Position numbers and translations under genes: made by a program. The notes under the pieces are model-generated. The model was not told where the DNA came from. It saw nothing but the letters and a program-made list of their open reading frames with translations, and ran no database searches. 52,547 bases of DNA from positions 1 through 52,547 of the forward strand of contig NZ_BMMK01000036.1 of assembly GCF_014645795.1 (NCBI RefSeq). The letters are read 5' to 3'. Position 1 is the first letter of the stretch; every line of letters starts with the position of its first letter. Positions 15,671 through 24,159 of the stretch are shown here, piece by piece. The stretch is from Longimycelium tulufanense (lineage in GTDB: Bacteria > Actinomycetota > Actinomycetes > Mycobacteriales > Pseudonocardiaceae).

Positions 15671-16381
15671 CTAGCTGAGGGCGGCCGCAACGGCGGCCGC
15701 GGCCGCCACCACCTGTGGCCCGATCTCCTCTGCCTCCAACTGCTCCATCGCGACAACCCCGACGCTGGCCCGCAGCCCGGCCACACCGCGCACCGGTGCC
15801 GCCACGCCGTAGGCGCCCGGCTGCAACTCGCTGTGCGTGGTGACCCACTGTGGACGGGTGCCCGGATCGGCCGGCGGCAGGTCGATCGCGCGGCCGGCCG
15901 CCCCGCGCGACACCGGATGCCGGCTGCCGACCCGGTAGGCGACGTGGAACGTCGTCCAGCTCGGCTCGACCACGGCCACCGCCTGCGCCTCCCCGCCCTC
16001 GGCGACGGTCAGGTGCGCGGTCGCACCGGCCCGTTCGGCCAGGTCACGCAGGATCGGCAGGGCCGCGAACCGCAGCTGCGGCAACACCCGGGCGGCCAGC
16101 CGCAGCACGCCCAGGCCCAGCCGCACCCGCGAGCCCTCCCGCCGCACCAGGCCCCGCGCCTGCAGCGGGCCCAGCAGCCGGTACACCGCGGCCCGGCTGG
16201 CCCCGATCGCCGCCGCCAGGTCGCTGATGTTGGGCGCCTCGCTGTCGGCGTCGGCCACGGCCTGGAGCAGGGCCAGGCCCCGCTCCAGGGTCAGCGAGCT
16301 CTCCTTGCCGACGGGCCGGGGCACCGGCATTCCCGGCGCCCCGTGCCCGGGGTCGCCGGCCCGCGCGCTCGAGGCAACCAC
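15671..16381 (-). CDS. IclR-family transcriptional regulator
   Basis: DNA-binding regulator of 236 aa. N-terminal winged helix (SLTLERGLALLQAV...ISDLAAAIGASRAAVYRLLGPLQARGLVRREG) and C-terminal ligand-binding domain, which is somewhat short. GTG at 16381 with AGGAG upstream. It is the last gene of the unknown-fahA-iclR operon and is the natural candidate for the repressor binding the palindromes between that operon and hmgA; such IclR regulators of homogentisate genes (HmgR type) are known in other bacteria. Confidence 0.9.
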   Translation of the reverse strand: MVASSARAGDPGHGAPGMPVPRPVGKESSLTLERGLALLQAVADADSEAPNISDLAAAIGASRAAVYRLLGPLQARGLVRREGSRVRLGLGVLRLAARVLPQLRFAALPILRDLAERAGATAHLTVAEGGEAQAVAVVEPSWTTFHVAYRVGSRHPVSRGAAGRAIDLPPADPGTRPQWVTTHSELQPGAYGVAAPVRGVAGLRASVGVVAMEQLEAEEIGPQVVAAAAAVAAALS

Positions 16382-16459
16382 CGGCTACTCCTGTTCCCGC
16401 GGGGGACCCGCACCCGGCCGGTGGCCGGGCGAACCGGGTAAGACAGCGCTCCGCACGCC

Positions 16460-17665
16460 TCACCCCTCCTCCGCCGGCCGCACCGTGCCGGCCACCTCGG
16501 ACAACCCGACCACGGAACCGTCCTCGCCGGGGGCCGTCGCCGTGATCACCACGGTGTCACCGTCCTCCAGGAAGGTGCGTTCGCTGCCGTCGGCGAGCCG
16601 CACCGGCTCCCTACCGCCCCAGGTGAGTTCCAGGAAACAACCTCGTTGGTGTTTCTGCGGCCCGGAGACCGTGCCGGACGCGAACAGGTCACCCGACCGG
16701 ACCGTCGCACCGTTGACCGTCATGTGGGCGAGCTGCTGCGCGCACGTCCAGGACATCTCGGCGAACGGCGGGCGGGCCACGACGCTGCCGTTCCAGCTGA
16801 CCTCCAGCCGGAGATCCAGGCCCCAGGGCTCGGGATCGACCAGGTAGTCGAGCAGCGGGTGCTCGGGTGCCGCGACCGGCACCCGAGCCACCGCCAGTGC
16901 GTCCAGCGGCGTGATCCAGGCGCCGATCGAGGTCAGGAAGGACTTTCCCAGGAACGGGCCCAGCGGCTGGTACTCCCACGCCTGGATGTCCCGCGCCGAC
17001 CAGTCGTTGACCAGCGCGACGCCGAACACGTGCTCGGCAACGTCGGACACCGGCACCCGGGAGCGCACCGGGCCGCCGCAGACGAACCCGACCTCCGCCT
17101 CGATGTCGAGCCGGCGGCTCGGGCCGAACACCGGGTTGTCGCTGCCCTTAAGCCGGCTCTGCCCGCTGGGCCGCACGACGTCGGTACCGGAGACCACCAC
17201 CGTGCCGGCGCGGCCGTGGTACCCCACCGGCAGGTGGGTCCAGTTCGGCATCAGCGGGTCGCCGTCCGGCCGGAACATGCGGCCGACGTTCTCCGCGTGG
17301 TTCCGGGACGAGTAGAAGTCGACGTAGTCGGCGACCGTGAACGGGAGCTTCGCCGTGGTGTCGGCCAGCGGCACGAGTCGCGCCCCACGCGGCGCACTCG
17401 CGGCGGTCACCAGGTCGACCAGTCCGGCGCGCAGCTCGCTCCACGCCGCGCGACCGGCGGCCAGCAACGGATCCAGTGAGCCCGCCGTGACCAGGTCGGC
17501 GACACGCTCGTCGAGCGAGCCGGCCAGCGGCGGCAACGGCAGCGCATGGTCACCCACGCGCACGGCGACCACGTCGGCACCGTCCACCGTCACCACGCCG
17601 TAGGGCAGGGTCTGCGGTCCGAACGGGCGGTCCGGCCGGAACTCGGGATCGTCGATCCAGCTCAC
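16460..17665 (-). CDS. fahA: Fumarylacetoacetase
   Basis: Hydrolyses 4-fumarylacetoacetate to fumarate and acetoacetate, the last step of tyrosine/homogentisate breakdown. About 401 aa, the usual FAH length. The N-terminal SH3-like domain leads into the catalytic domain, with the metal-binding DFYSSRNHAENVG, LPVGYHGRAGTVVVSG, the acidic LDIEAEVGFV and VNDWSARDIQAWEYQPLGPF. Starts at GTG 17665, overlapping the stop of the upstream gene by four bases (GTGA), so the two are translationally coupled. Confidence 0.96.
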   Translation of the reverse strand: MSWIDDPEFRPDRPFGPQTLPYGVVTVDGADVVAVRVGDHALPLPPLAGSLDERVADLVTAGSLDPLLAAGRAAWSELRAGLVDLVTAASAPRGARLVPLADTTAKLPFTVADYVDFYSSRNHAENVGRMFRPDGDPLMPNWTHLPVGYHGRAGTVVVSGTDVVRPSGQSRLKGSDNPVFGPSRRLDIEAEVGFVCGGPVRSRVPVSDVAEHVFGVALVNDWSARDIQAWEYQPLGPFLGKSFLTSIGAWITPLDALAVARVPVAAPEHPLLDYLVDPEPWGLDLRLEVSWNGSVVARPPFAEMSWTCAQQLAHMTVNGATVRSGDLFASGTVSGPQKHQRGCFLELTWGGREPVRLADGSERTFLEDGDTVVITATAPGEDGSVVGLSEVAGTVRPAEEG

Positions 17666-18540
17666 AGCAGCCCCAGCCCTTCCAGGTCGTGCACCGGCTC
17701 GGACAGCGAGCACGAGCCGTAGGAGGCGAACACGCCACGCACCGCGTTCGCCGCCGCCTCCGGCAGGCCACGGGCCTCGGCGGCGAGCGCGACGCTGTCG
17801 GTCGACTCCAGGGCGGTCTTCACGTCCTTGCCGGACAACGCGCGACCGGTCGCCACCAGCAGGTTGAGAAAGCCGTGGTGGGCAAAGTCGGTCTCGGGGT
17901 CGACGTAGCGGACCGCGTGATGCAGGCCGGCAGTGGCCTTGAACGGCACCCCGGTCGTGGTGGCCACCGAAAGGAAGTCGGAGACCTCCTCGACGCTCGG
18001 GAACGCCTCCGGCGTCAGGCCACCGCACCGCAGCTTGGGCCAGCATCCGTGTTCGGCGACCTTCCGCACGCTGGTCAGCCACTCGCCGCGGTCACCCGGG
18101 CTGGGCCGGCGGGGCTCCACCACGCGGATGGCGTCCTCCGGCACGAACTCGGCGACCCGCTCCAGCCAGATGTCGTCCACGTCGGTGGGCGCGGGCATCT
18201 CGACCATGCGCAGGGCGAGCAGCTCGCGGCGGGACTCCACCAGCGACACCGCCTTGGGCACCCCGCCCAGTCCGGTGTCGATCACCAGGGAGAGCGCCAC
18301 CGGCTTGGCCGGCTTGGCCTTGACCAGTTCGGTGACCAGCTCGGGCAACCGGGACGCCGGGCACAGGAACAGCCCGAGCACACCGGCGTAGGGGCCGGTC
18401 CGGGATTCCAGGTGACCGCGGACCGCGTCCGGCATCTCCGCGCTGCCCGGCGGGAACAACGCGGCGTCGTCAACGAGCCTGGCCAGCAGTGGGGGAATGC
18501 CGCGCGGACCGGGCGCGCGGAGCTCAACGGCGCTTGACAC
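17662..18540 (-). CDS. Conserved protein of unknown function in the homogentisate operon
   Basis: About 292 aa, first gene of the operon with fahA and iclR and divergent from hmgA. The sequence alternates hydrophobic strands and helices as in a TIM barrel (KPVALSLVIDTGL, ELLALRMVEMP, WPKLRCGGLTPEAFP, GVPFKATAGLHHAVRY). I do not recognise the enzyme. No maleylacetoacetate isomerase is seen in this locus, so this protein is a positional candidate for that step, but there is no motif evidence. I use the GTG at 18540; an earlier GTG at 18576 would put the coding region inside the operator. Confidence 0.8.
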   Translation of the reverse strand: MSSAVELRAPGPRGIPPLLARLVDDAALFPPGSAEMPDAVRGHLESRTGPYAGVLGLFLCPASRLPELVTELVKAKPAKPVALSLVIDTGLGGVPKAVSLVESRRELLALRMVEMPAPTDVDDIWLERVAEFVPEDAIRVVEPRRPSPGDRGEWLTSVRKVAEHGCWPKLRCGGLTPEAFPSVEEVSDFLSVATTTGVPFKATAGLHHAVRYVDPETDFAHHGFLNLLVATGRALSGKDVKTALESTDSVALAAEARGLPEAAANAVRGVFASYGSCSLSEPVHDLEGLGLL

Positions 18541-18556
18541 GGCTGCAACGCTAGTG

Positions 18557-18597
18557 GTGTTCGGACAGGTGAACAAAGCTGTCCGCTAACCGAACAC
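18557..18597. promoter_or_regulatory. Nested palindromic operator between hmgA and the fahA operon
   Basis: Two inverted repeats share the intergenic space: GTGTTCGG (18557-18564) with CCGAACAC (18590-18597), and CGGACAG (18562-18568) with CTGTCCG (18579-18585). The site lies 13 nt before hmgA and 17 nt before the divergent gene, a position suited to one regulator controlling both, most simply the operon's own IclR protein. Confidence 0.65.
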
Positions 18598-18609
18598 TCG
18601 GAGGGAGCA

Positions 18610-19806
18610 ATGCCCTACTACCGCAGCGTCGGCGAGATCCCCCGAAAGCGCCACACGCAGTTTCGGAAGCCGGACGGCGGTCTCTACGCGGAGGAGCTCA
18701 TGGGGGTGGAGGGCTTCTCCTCCGATTCCGCGCTGCTGTACCACCGGCACCTTCCCACGGCGATCGTGAACGCCGAGCACGTCACGGACGACCGTTCCAC
18801 AGTTGCGAACCTTCCGCTCAAGCCACGCCATTTCCGGACGCAGGATCTGAAGTGGGAGGCACCGGCGGACGTGGATGCGGTGACCGGGCGTCGCCTGCTG
18901 TTCGGCAACGGCGACGTGAAGATCTGCTTCGCCGCGGCGACGCGGCCGAGCCCGCTGTACCGCAACGCCTTCGGAGACGAGCTGCTCTACGCGCAGTCCG
19001 GCTCGGGCGTGGTGGAGACGATCTACGGCGCGTTGACCGTGGCGGACGGGGACTACGTGGTTCTCCCGACCTCCACCACTTATCGGGTCGTTCCGGATGG
19101 GGGAGACCCCATGCGACTGCTCGTACTGGAGGCGACCGGCCACATCGGGCCGCCGAGGCGCTACCTGTCGGCCAAGGGACAGTTCCTGGAGCACGCGCCC
19201 TACTGCGAGCGCGACCTGCGTGGGCCGGGCGAGCCGTTGCTGGCATCGGACGCGGAGGCGGACAAGGACACCGAAGTGCTCGTGCGGCACCGGGCGGGGT
19301 TGACGCGGTTCACGTACGCGCATCATCCGTTCGACGTGGTCGGGTGGGACGGGTGCCTGTACCCGTGGGTGTTCAACATTCGGGACTTCGAGCCCATTAC
19401 GGGGCGGGTGCACCAGCCGCCGCCCGTGCACCAGACGTTCGAGGGGCCGAACTTCGTGGTCTGCTCGTTCTGCCCGCGCAAGGTCGACTACCACCCGCTG
19501 GCGATTCCGGTGCCGTACAACCACGCCAACGTGGATTCGGACGAGTTGATGTTCTACGTGGGCGGGAACTACGAGGCACGCAAGGGATCGGGCATCGGGA
19601 TCGGCTCGATGTCGTTGCACCCCTCGGGATGCACGCACGGACCGCAGCCGGGTGCGGTGGAAGCCTCGCTGGGCGCGGAGTTCTTCGACGAGACCGCGGT
19701 CATGGTCGACACGTTCCGCCCGCTGGAACTGGGTGAGGGCGGGCAGGCGTGCGAAGACCCGCGTTACGCGTGGAGCTGGGCGCAGCGCGGCCCCGACTGG
19801 GGCTGA
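18610..19806 (+). CDS. hmgA: Homogentisate 1,2-dioxygenase
   Basis: Fe(II) dioxygenase opening the homogentisate ring to 4-maleylacetoacetate. 398 aa, shorter than the roughly 430-440 aa of proteobacterial enzymes, as in other actinobacterial homologues. Cupin core with the expected iron-binding residues in PYNHANVDSDELMFYVGGNY (His, Glu) and LHPSGCTHGPQPGA (His). ATG 18610 with GGAGGGA upstream. Together with fahA it makes a homogentisate pathway lacking only the isomerase. Confidence 0.93.
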   Translation: MPYYRSVGEIPRKRHTQFRKPDGGLYAEELMGVEGFSSDSALLYHRHLPTAIVNAEHVTDDRSTVANLPLKPRHFRTQDLKWEAPADVDAVTGRRLLFGNGDVKICFAAATRPSPLYRNAFGDELLYAQSGSGVVETIYGALTVADGDYVVLPTSTTYRVVPDGGDPMRLLVLEATGHIGPPRRYLSAKGQFLEHAPYCERDLRGPGEPLLASDAEADKDTEVLVRHRAGLTRFTYAHHPFDVVGWDGCLYPWVFNIRDFEPITGRVHQPPPVHQTFEGPNFVVCSFCPRKVDYHPLAIPVPYNHANVDSDELMFYVGGNYEARKGSGIGIGSMSLHPSGCTHGPQPGAVEASLGAEFFDETAVMVDTFRPLELGEGGQACEDPRYAWSWAQRGPDWG

Positions 19807-20170
19807 CCGCTGCTGCAACACTGACCGCGGAAACCGCCGAGTACTCACTGGAGGCCCGGGGTCGCTTGGAGCTCGCTGCTCAAGTCGGCCCCGGGCTTGG
19901 CGGTGCGGCGCCCCATCGCCTGCGAGCTCCGCTGTTGTGGTCCGCAAGTGCGCTCCGGAACGAGGGACCCTGGCGTCGGACCTTTCGGTCCGACCGGCAC
20001 TCCCGGCCAGGACGGCCGCGGCCGGGACGGAGACCTTGACGACCGGATCCGCCCAATGTGCGTCCGCGGCCGCGTCGCATCCGTAGTCCTCGATGTCCGT
20101 CCGCAATGTCCGTTGCGGACGTGCGGCCGGGACCTGGCCGGAGTGGGCAGCCTTCCCCTGGAACGAGGAG
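19807..20170. other. Intergenic region with two hairpins
   Basis: No convincing gene. GTCGGACC-TTTC-GGTCCGAC (19975-19994) is a perfect 8-bp hairpin, likely an hmgA terminator. GTCCGCAA-TGTCCG-TTGCGGAC (20099-20120) is a second 8-bp hairpin near the next promoter. A minus-strand open frame here (beginning near 20106 with TDIEDYGCD) looks partly protein-like but runs into antisense hmgA and is not called. Confidence 0.5.
19975..19994 (+). terminator. Hairpin terminator after hmgA
   Basis: Perfect 8-bp stem GTCGGACC/GGTCCGAC with a TTTC loop, about 170 nt after the hmgA stop, without a T-run. Confidence 0.55.
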
Positions 20171-20189
20171 GCAGGTTAGGCTTCCCTAA
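20171..20189 (+). promoter_or_regulatory. IdeR/DtxR iron box
   Basis: GCAGGTTAGGCTTCCCTAA matches the consensus TTAGGTTAGGCTAACCTAA at 15 of 19 positions. It ends 16 nt before the GTG start at 20206, where a bound regulator would block transcription, so iron-dependent repression is expected. Confidence 0.85.
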
Positions 20190-20205
20190 GTTGGAGGTGA
20201 GGCCG

Positions 20206-21024
20206 GTGCCGACGAGCCCTGATCTGCCAGCCGTGCCGGAGCAGTCCCGACAGTCCGTGCCGGACCGGCGACCCGCCGTGCCCGACCCGGCCGAACGCGC
20301 CCGCTCGCTGGTCGCCCGGGGCGGACGGGCCGCGCTGGTCCCCTCCGGCGAGCACACCGCCCGGGTCGTGCCGCTGCTGCACCACGTCCACCCGGACGGC
20401 ACGGCGGCCGTCCTCCTCGCTGACGACCACCCGCTCGTCGCCAACGCCTTCCTCGCGCCGCGCAGCGAGCTGCCGGTCATGCTGGAGCTGGCCGACCCGG
20501 CCCCGGTCCGCCTCCGCGAGCCGGTCCGCGGGTTGCTGTGGATCACCGGCTGGCTGCGCGCCCCGAACAGCGACGACCAGCGGGCCGCGGCGCTCGCGGT
20601 CGCCGCGGAGCGCCCCGACCCGCGCCTGCTCGACGTCGGGCACGGCGCCACCCTGCTCGGCCTCCACCCGGTCTCCCTCGTGTTGGCCGACGCCGAGGGC
20701 ACCAGCTCGCTCACGGTCGCCGAGTTCGCCGCGGCCCGCCCCGACCCGTTCTGCAAGCTCGAGAAGAGCTGGCTGCAGCACCTCGAGCTCTCGCACCGCG
20801 ACGTGGTCGGGCTGCTCGCCCGCCACCTGCCGGAGGACCTGCGCGGCGGCCATGTCCGGCCACTGGGCATCGACCGGTTCGGCCTGCGGCTGCGGGTGGA
20901 GGCCGAGTCCGGCGACCACGACGTCCGGCTCGCCTTCTCCCACCCGATCGCCGACACGCGCGAGCTCTCCCTGGAGCTCCGTCGCCTCGTCGGCTGCCCG
21001 TTCCTGACCGGGGCCCGGACCTGA
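20206..21024 (+). CDS. DUF2470 protein (heme/iron utilisation type)
   Basis: About 272 aa. The N-terminal part is a split-barrel, flavin-reductase-like fold, as in pyridoxamine-oxidase-type heme proteins. The C-terminal half carries the DUF2470 region (LEKSWLQHLELSHRDVVGLLA, GIDRFGLRLRVE, VRLAFSHPIADTRELSLELRRL). GTG 20206 has GGAGG 8 nt upstream. The iron box places it in the IdeR regulon. The M. tuberculosis counterpart by family and neighbourhood is Rv3839. Whether it binds or degrades heme is not shown by the sequence. Confidence 0.85.
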   Translation: MPTSPDLPAVPEQSRQSVPDRRPAVPDPAERARSLVARGGRAALVPSGEHTARVVPLLHHVHPDGTAAVLLADDHPLVANAFLAPRSELPVMLELADPAPVRLREPVRGLLWITGWLRAPNSDDQRAAALAVAAERPDPRLLDVGHGATLLGLHPVSLVLADAEGTSSLTVAEFAAARPDPFCKLEKSWLQHLELSHRDVVGLLARHLPEDLRGGHVRPLGIDRFGLRLRVEAESGDHDVRLAFSHPIADTRELSLELRRLVGCPFLTGART

Positions 21025-21131
21025 CCCCCACCGCAACGCGTCACGGAGTCCCCACGAGTTCACGCCGTGTGTGACGAGCCCGCTGAAGGCCATCGCGTCA
21101 GCGGAGATCACCGGCCTTTAGATTGGCCGCG

Positions 21132-21890
21132 ATGACCGGGACGGTGGAGAACCGCGGGACGATCAAGCTCGAGCTGGTGCTGGTGTTCGGCGCCACGCTC
21201 GGGCTTTCCGGGCTACGAAGCCTTTTCTCACTGCTCGACGCGTTACTCCGTCCCACCCCGCTGTCCGAGCAGAAGGTCGCGATCCACGCGCCCCGCGGTG
21301 CCGTGGACCTGATCGACATGGCTCAGCAGCTCACCGGGGTGCTACAGCTCGTGGTGTGGGGCGTGCTCGGTGCCTACCTGCTGTGGAAGGCCGGCCACAC
21401 GTTGGCCTCGATCGGTCTGGACCGGTCACGGCCCTGGCGGGACGGCGCGTGGGGCGCCGGGCTGGCGGCCGTGATCGGCCTACCCGGGCTGGGCTTCTAC
21501 TTTCTCATGCGGGCGCTGGGCCTGAACCTCACCGTGCTGCCGTCCACGCTGGGGGAGTCGTGGTGGCGGCCCGTGGTGCTCATCCTGTCCGCAATCGCCA
21601 ACTCGTGGGCGGAGGAGGTGCTCGTCGTCGGGTACCTGATCACCCGGCTGCGGCAGCTCGGCTGGTCGGAGAACCGCTCACTGCTGGTCTCCGCGGTGCT
21701 CCGCGGCTCCTACCATCTCTACCAGGGGTTCGGTGGCTTCCTCGGCAACATCGTCATGGGCCTGGTCTATGGCCGGGTCTGGCAGCGCACGAACCGGCTG
21801 TGGGCGCTGGTCGTCGGGCACGCCCTGATCGACATCGTCGCCTTCGTCGGGTCAGCCGTGCTGATGCGCCACGTCTCCTGGCTCCACTAG
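21132..21890 (+). CDS. CPBP-family intramembrane metalloprotease (Abi-like)
   Basis: Polytopic membrane protein of about 252 aa. The CPBP motifs are NSWAEEVLVVGYLITRL (motif 1, the Glu pair; the usual Arg after EExxx is replaced by Gly), SAVLRGSYHLYQGFGGFLGNIVMGLVYGRV (motif 2, His) and ALVVGHALIDIVAFV (motif 3, His). I use ATG 21132 rather than the TTG at 21123. Members of this family include prenyl endopeptidases and bacteriocin-immunity proteins; the role here is unknown. Confidence 0.85.
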   Translation: MTGTVENRGTIKLELVLVFGATLGLSGLRSLFSLLDALLRPTPLSEQKVAIHAPRGAVDLIDMAQQLTGVLQLVVWGVLGAYLLWKAGHTLASIGLDRSRPWRDGAWGAGLAAVIGLPGLGFYFLMRALGLNLTVLPSTLGESWWRPVVLILSAIANSWAEEVLVVGYLITRLRQLGWSENRSLLVSAVLRGSYHLYQGFGGFLGNIVMGLVYGRVWQRTNRLWALVVGHALIDIVAFVGSAVLMRHVSWLH

Positions 21891-21904
21891 CCGGCGCTGC
21901 CGGC

Positions 21905-21938
21905 CGGCTCGCCGACAGGAACCACTGCCGGCGAGCCG
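21905..21938. terminator. Bidirectional hairpin between CPBP and DM13 genes
   Basis: CGGCTCGCCG (21905-21914) pairs perfectly with CGGCGAGCCG (21929-21938) across a 14-nt loop. It lies between the two convergent stop codons. Confidence 0.65.
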
Positions 21939-21956
21939 CCCGGGGCCGGGCGGGGC

Positions 21957-22499
21957 TCACAGCGCCAACGGCGCCGAGCCGAAGGCCACGTTGAACCGGT
22001 CGCACCAGATCACCACGCTCCGCAGCCCGCCGAGGTCGAGGTCGGCGGGGATCTCGTAGTTCTGGTTGCCATGGGTGGCCTTGAGCTTGCCCAGCGGCAC
22101 GTGGCGGCCGTCGTCGTACTTGAACCAGTCGCCGCCGGCCTCCTGGTCGGTCAGCCACACGTGCAGGTCTGGCCCGTCACTGCCGGCCAGCTCCGCCAGC
22201 CGCAACACCCGCGAGCCGTCCGCCAGCCGGACCACCCTGGCCACCCCGCTGGTCTCGTGCTCCTGCGACACGAACCGCCCCTCGGCAAGCACCTCGGGGC
22301 CACTCCGCGTGTCGGCCGCGGTGCTGTTGGTCACCACGGGCGCCGTTGGCAATGCCTCGTCGATGTTGCTGCTGGTGAACGCCTTCCACGGCTGGAATGC
22401 CCACAGCCCCAGGACCAGCACCGGGACCGCGACGACAATCACGATCCAGGCCACCCGGCGACGCAACGATCCTCTGTCTCTAGCCGCCTTTTGGTTCAC
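21957..22499 (-). CDS. Membrane-anchored DM13-domain protein
   Basis: About 180 aa with a basic N-terminus ([10 protein letters not shown]), one transmembrane helix (about residues 17-40) and an extracytoplasmic DM13 domain ([28 protein letters not shown]...LHVWLTD...[16 protein letters not shown]), ending in a segment with a single Cys ([13 protein letters not shown]). DM13 domains are proposed to take part in redox or electron transfer. GTG 22499 has GAGGAG 8 nt upstream. Divergent from arcA. Confidence 0.87.
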   Translation of the reverse strand: MNQKAARDRGSLRRRVAWIVIVVAVPVLVLGLWAFQPWKAFTSSNIDEALPTAPVVTNSTAADTRSGPEVLAEGRFVSQEHETSGVARVVRLADGSRVLRLAELAGSDGPDLHVWLTDQEAGGDWFKYDDGRHVPLGKLKATHGNQNYEIPADLDLGGLRSVVIWCDRFNVAFGSAPLAL

Positions 22500-22525
22500 G
22501 TTTCGCTCCTCTAGTTGGCAGTTCA

Positions 22526-22562
22526 CTGCATACAACGCCAAAAGGGGGCCCTTCGTATGCAG
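22526..22562. promoter_or_regulatory. Inverted repeat between DM13 gene and arcA
   Basis: CTGCATAC (22526-22533) pairs with GTATGCAG (22555-22562) over a 21-nt spacer. It lies in the 95-nt divergent region, 33 nt before arcA. It may be an operator; no known consensus is matched. Confidence 0.4.
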
Positions 22563-22594
22563 ATTTCTCCTTACGAGGGGGTTACGCTCGCGGC

Positions 22595-23842
22595 GTGACA
22601 GCCCAACAGGCCGAACCGGCGATCCCCACCGCCCAGCCCGGTGCCGCGCCCCGCGTCGACAGCGAGGTCGGTCCGCTGCGCACGGTGCTGTTGCACCGGC
22701 CGGGTGCCGAGCTGAAACGGCTCACGCCGCGCAACAACGACCAGCTGCTCTTCGACGGCATCCCCTGGGTGGACCGCGCCCAGTCCGAGCACGACGCCTT
22801 CGCCGCGGCGTTGACCGCCCGCGGCGTCGAGGTGCTGTTGCTGTCGGAAGTGCTCCAGGAGGCGCTGGCCGACCGGCGGGCGCGGGCGGCCGGCGTGCTG
22901 TCCGCGGTGGACGAGCGGCGGCTCGGACTCGACCTCTCCGACGCGTTGCGCTCGCACCTGACCGGACTCGACGCGGCCAGCCTCTCGCACGTGCTGACGG
23001 CCGGGATGACGTTCGCGGAGCTGCCGGCCGCCGAAGGCGCCTCGCTGGTGCGCCGGATGCACCACCCGGACGACTTCGCCGTGCTGCCGCTGCCGAACCT
23101 GCTCTTCACCCGGGACTCGTCGGTGTGGGTGGGCGACCGGGTGGCGATCACTTCGCTCGCGATGCCCGCTCGGCGCCGCGAGACCTCGTTGATGGACCTG
23201 ATCTACGCCTACCACCCGCGCTTCTCCCGCACCGACCGCGCCTATGGCGCGCACTCTGCTCCGCTGGAGGGCGGCGACGTCCTGCTGCTGGCGCCGGGCG
23301 TGCTGGCGATCGGCGTCGGTGAGCGGACGACACCGGCGGGCGCCGAGTCGTTCGCCCGTTCCGCGTTCGCCGACGGCCTCGCGCACACCGTGCTCGCGGT
23401 GCCCATCGCCCAGGAGCGGGCGACCATGCACCTCGACACCGTCTGCACGATGGTCGACCGCGACGCCGTGGTGATGTACCCGGCGGTGCGTGACTCGCTG
23501 TCCGCCTATCCGTTGCGTCCCGACGAGAGCGGCGGGGTACAGGTCGACGGTCCCGTGCCGTTCCTGGAAGCCGCCGCTGAGGCAATGGGGATCGAGCGGC
23601 TGCGTGTCATCGACACCGGGCTGGACCCCATCACCGCCGAGCGGGAGCAGTGGGACGACGGCAACAACACGCTCGCCCTCGAGCCCGGCGTCGTCATGGC
23701 CTACGAGCGCAACGTCGAGACCAACGCGCGGCTGGAGGACGCCGGTATCGAGGTGTTGCGCATCTCCGGCTCCGAGCTGGGTTCCGGTCGTGGTGGGCCG
23801 CGCTGCATGTCCTGCCCCATCGACCGCGCCCCGCTGGTCTGA
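22595..23842 (+). CDS. arcA: Arginine deiminase
   Basis: Hydrolyses arginine to citrulline and ammonia, 415 aa. All catalytic elements are visible: LFTRDSS (Asp), LEGGDV (Glu), [13 protein letters not shown] (His and Asp) and the nucleophilic Cys in [11 protein letters not shown] near the C-terminus. Starts at GTG 22595. There is no arcB, arcC or arcD beside it, so it is not a complete arginine deiminase energy pathway locus; a role in ammonia release or arginine catabolism is possible. Confidence 0.95.
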   Translation: MTAQQAEPAIPTAQPGAAPRVDSEVGPLRTVLLHRPGAELKRLTPRNNDQLLFDGIPWVDRAQSEHDAFAAALTARGVEVLLLSEVLQEALADRRARAAGVLSAVDERRLGLDLSDALRSHLTGLDAASLSHVLTAGMTFAELPAAEGASLVRRMHHPDDFAVLPLPNLLFTRDSSVWVGDRVAITSLAMPARRRETSLMDLIYAYHPRFSRTDRAYGAHSAPLEGGDVLLLAPGVLAIGVGERTTPAGAESFARSAFADGLAHTVLAVPIAQERATMHLDTVCTMVDRDAVVMYPAVRDSLSAYPLRPDESGGVQVDGPVPFLEAAAEAMGIERLRVIDTGLDPITAEREQWDDGNNTLALEPGVVMAYERNVETNARLEDAGIEVLRISGSELGSGRGGPRCMSCPIDRAPLV

Positions 23843-23848
23843 CCCATC

Positions 23849-23880
23849 GGTGGTGGGAGGTCGCTCGACCCCCCACCACC
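23849..23880 (+). terminator. Terminator after arcA
   Basis: GGTGGTGGG-A-GGTCG pairs with CGACC-C-CCCACCACC (14 bp with one internal mismatch, 2-nt loop), 7 nt after the arcA stop. Confidence 0.85.
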
Positions 23881-23937
23881 AGTGCACGCACCTGCACACG
23901 CGAGCATTTTCGCGACGAGCGCAATGCGAGCAATGCG

Positions 23938-24105
23938 GTGGCGGCCTTGACCACGCCGCTGCCGAGTTCCGACTTCCTCGCCGGACCGAACATCTTCGCC
24001 CAGCCTGGTGTATTCGACGTTCGACGCGAGGGCATCCTGCCGCGCCAGCACCTGCCCCTCGACGAGAAGAAGAATTCTCGCTGGGGAGCCACACCGGCCC
24101 CGTAG
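23938..24105 (+). CDS. Candidate small protein, unknown
   Basis: A 55-codon frame from GTG with mostly G or C at third codon positions. The peptide is not Arg-rich like chance GC-rich frames: it contains LPSSDFLAGPNIFAQPGVFD, then RREGILPRQHLPLDEKK. The same frame is open further upstream without an ATG, and no clear ribosome site is seen, so it may be a real small gene with an uncertain start or the end of a decayed gene. No family recognised. The rest of the 317-nt gap holds only the arcA terminator. Confidence 0.3.
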   Translation: MAALTTPLPSSDFLAGPNIFAQPGVFDVRREGILPRQHLPLDEKKNSRWGATPAP

Positions 24106-24159
24106 GAATGTCCCCGATGCCCCAGCCACGGGGCGGCTCCTTCGTCCGCTGGTGTACAG

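Noticed and set aside
19845-20106. Minus-strand frame upstream of the DUF2470 gene
   Set aside because: Contains a terminator-like hairpin and continues as antisense; not convincing.
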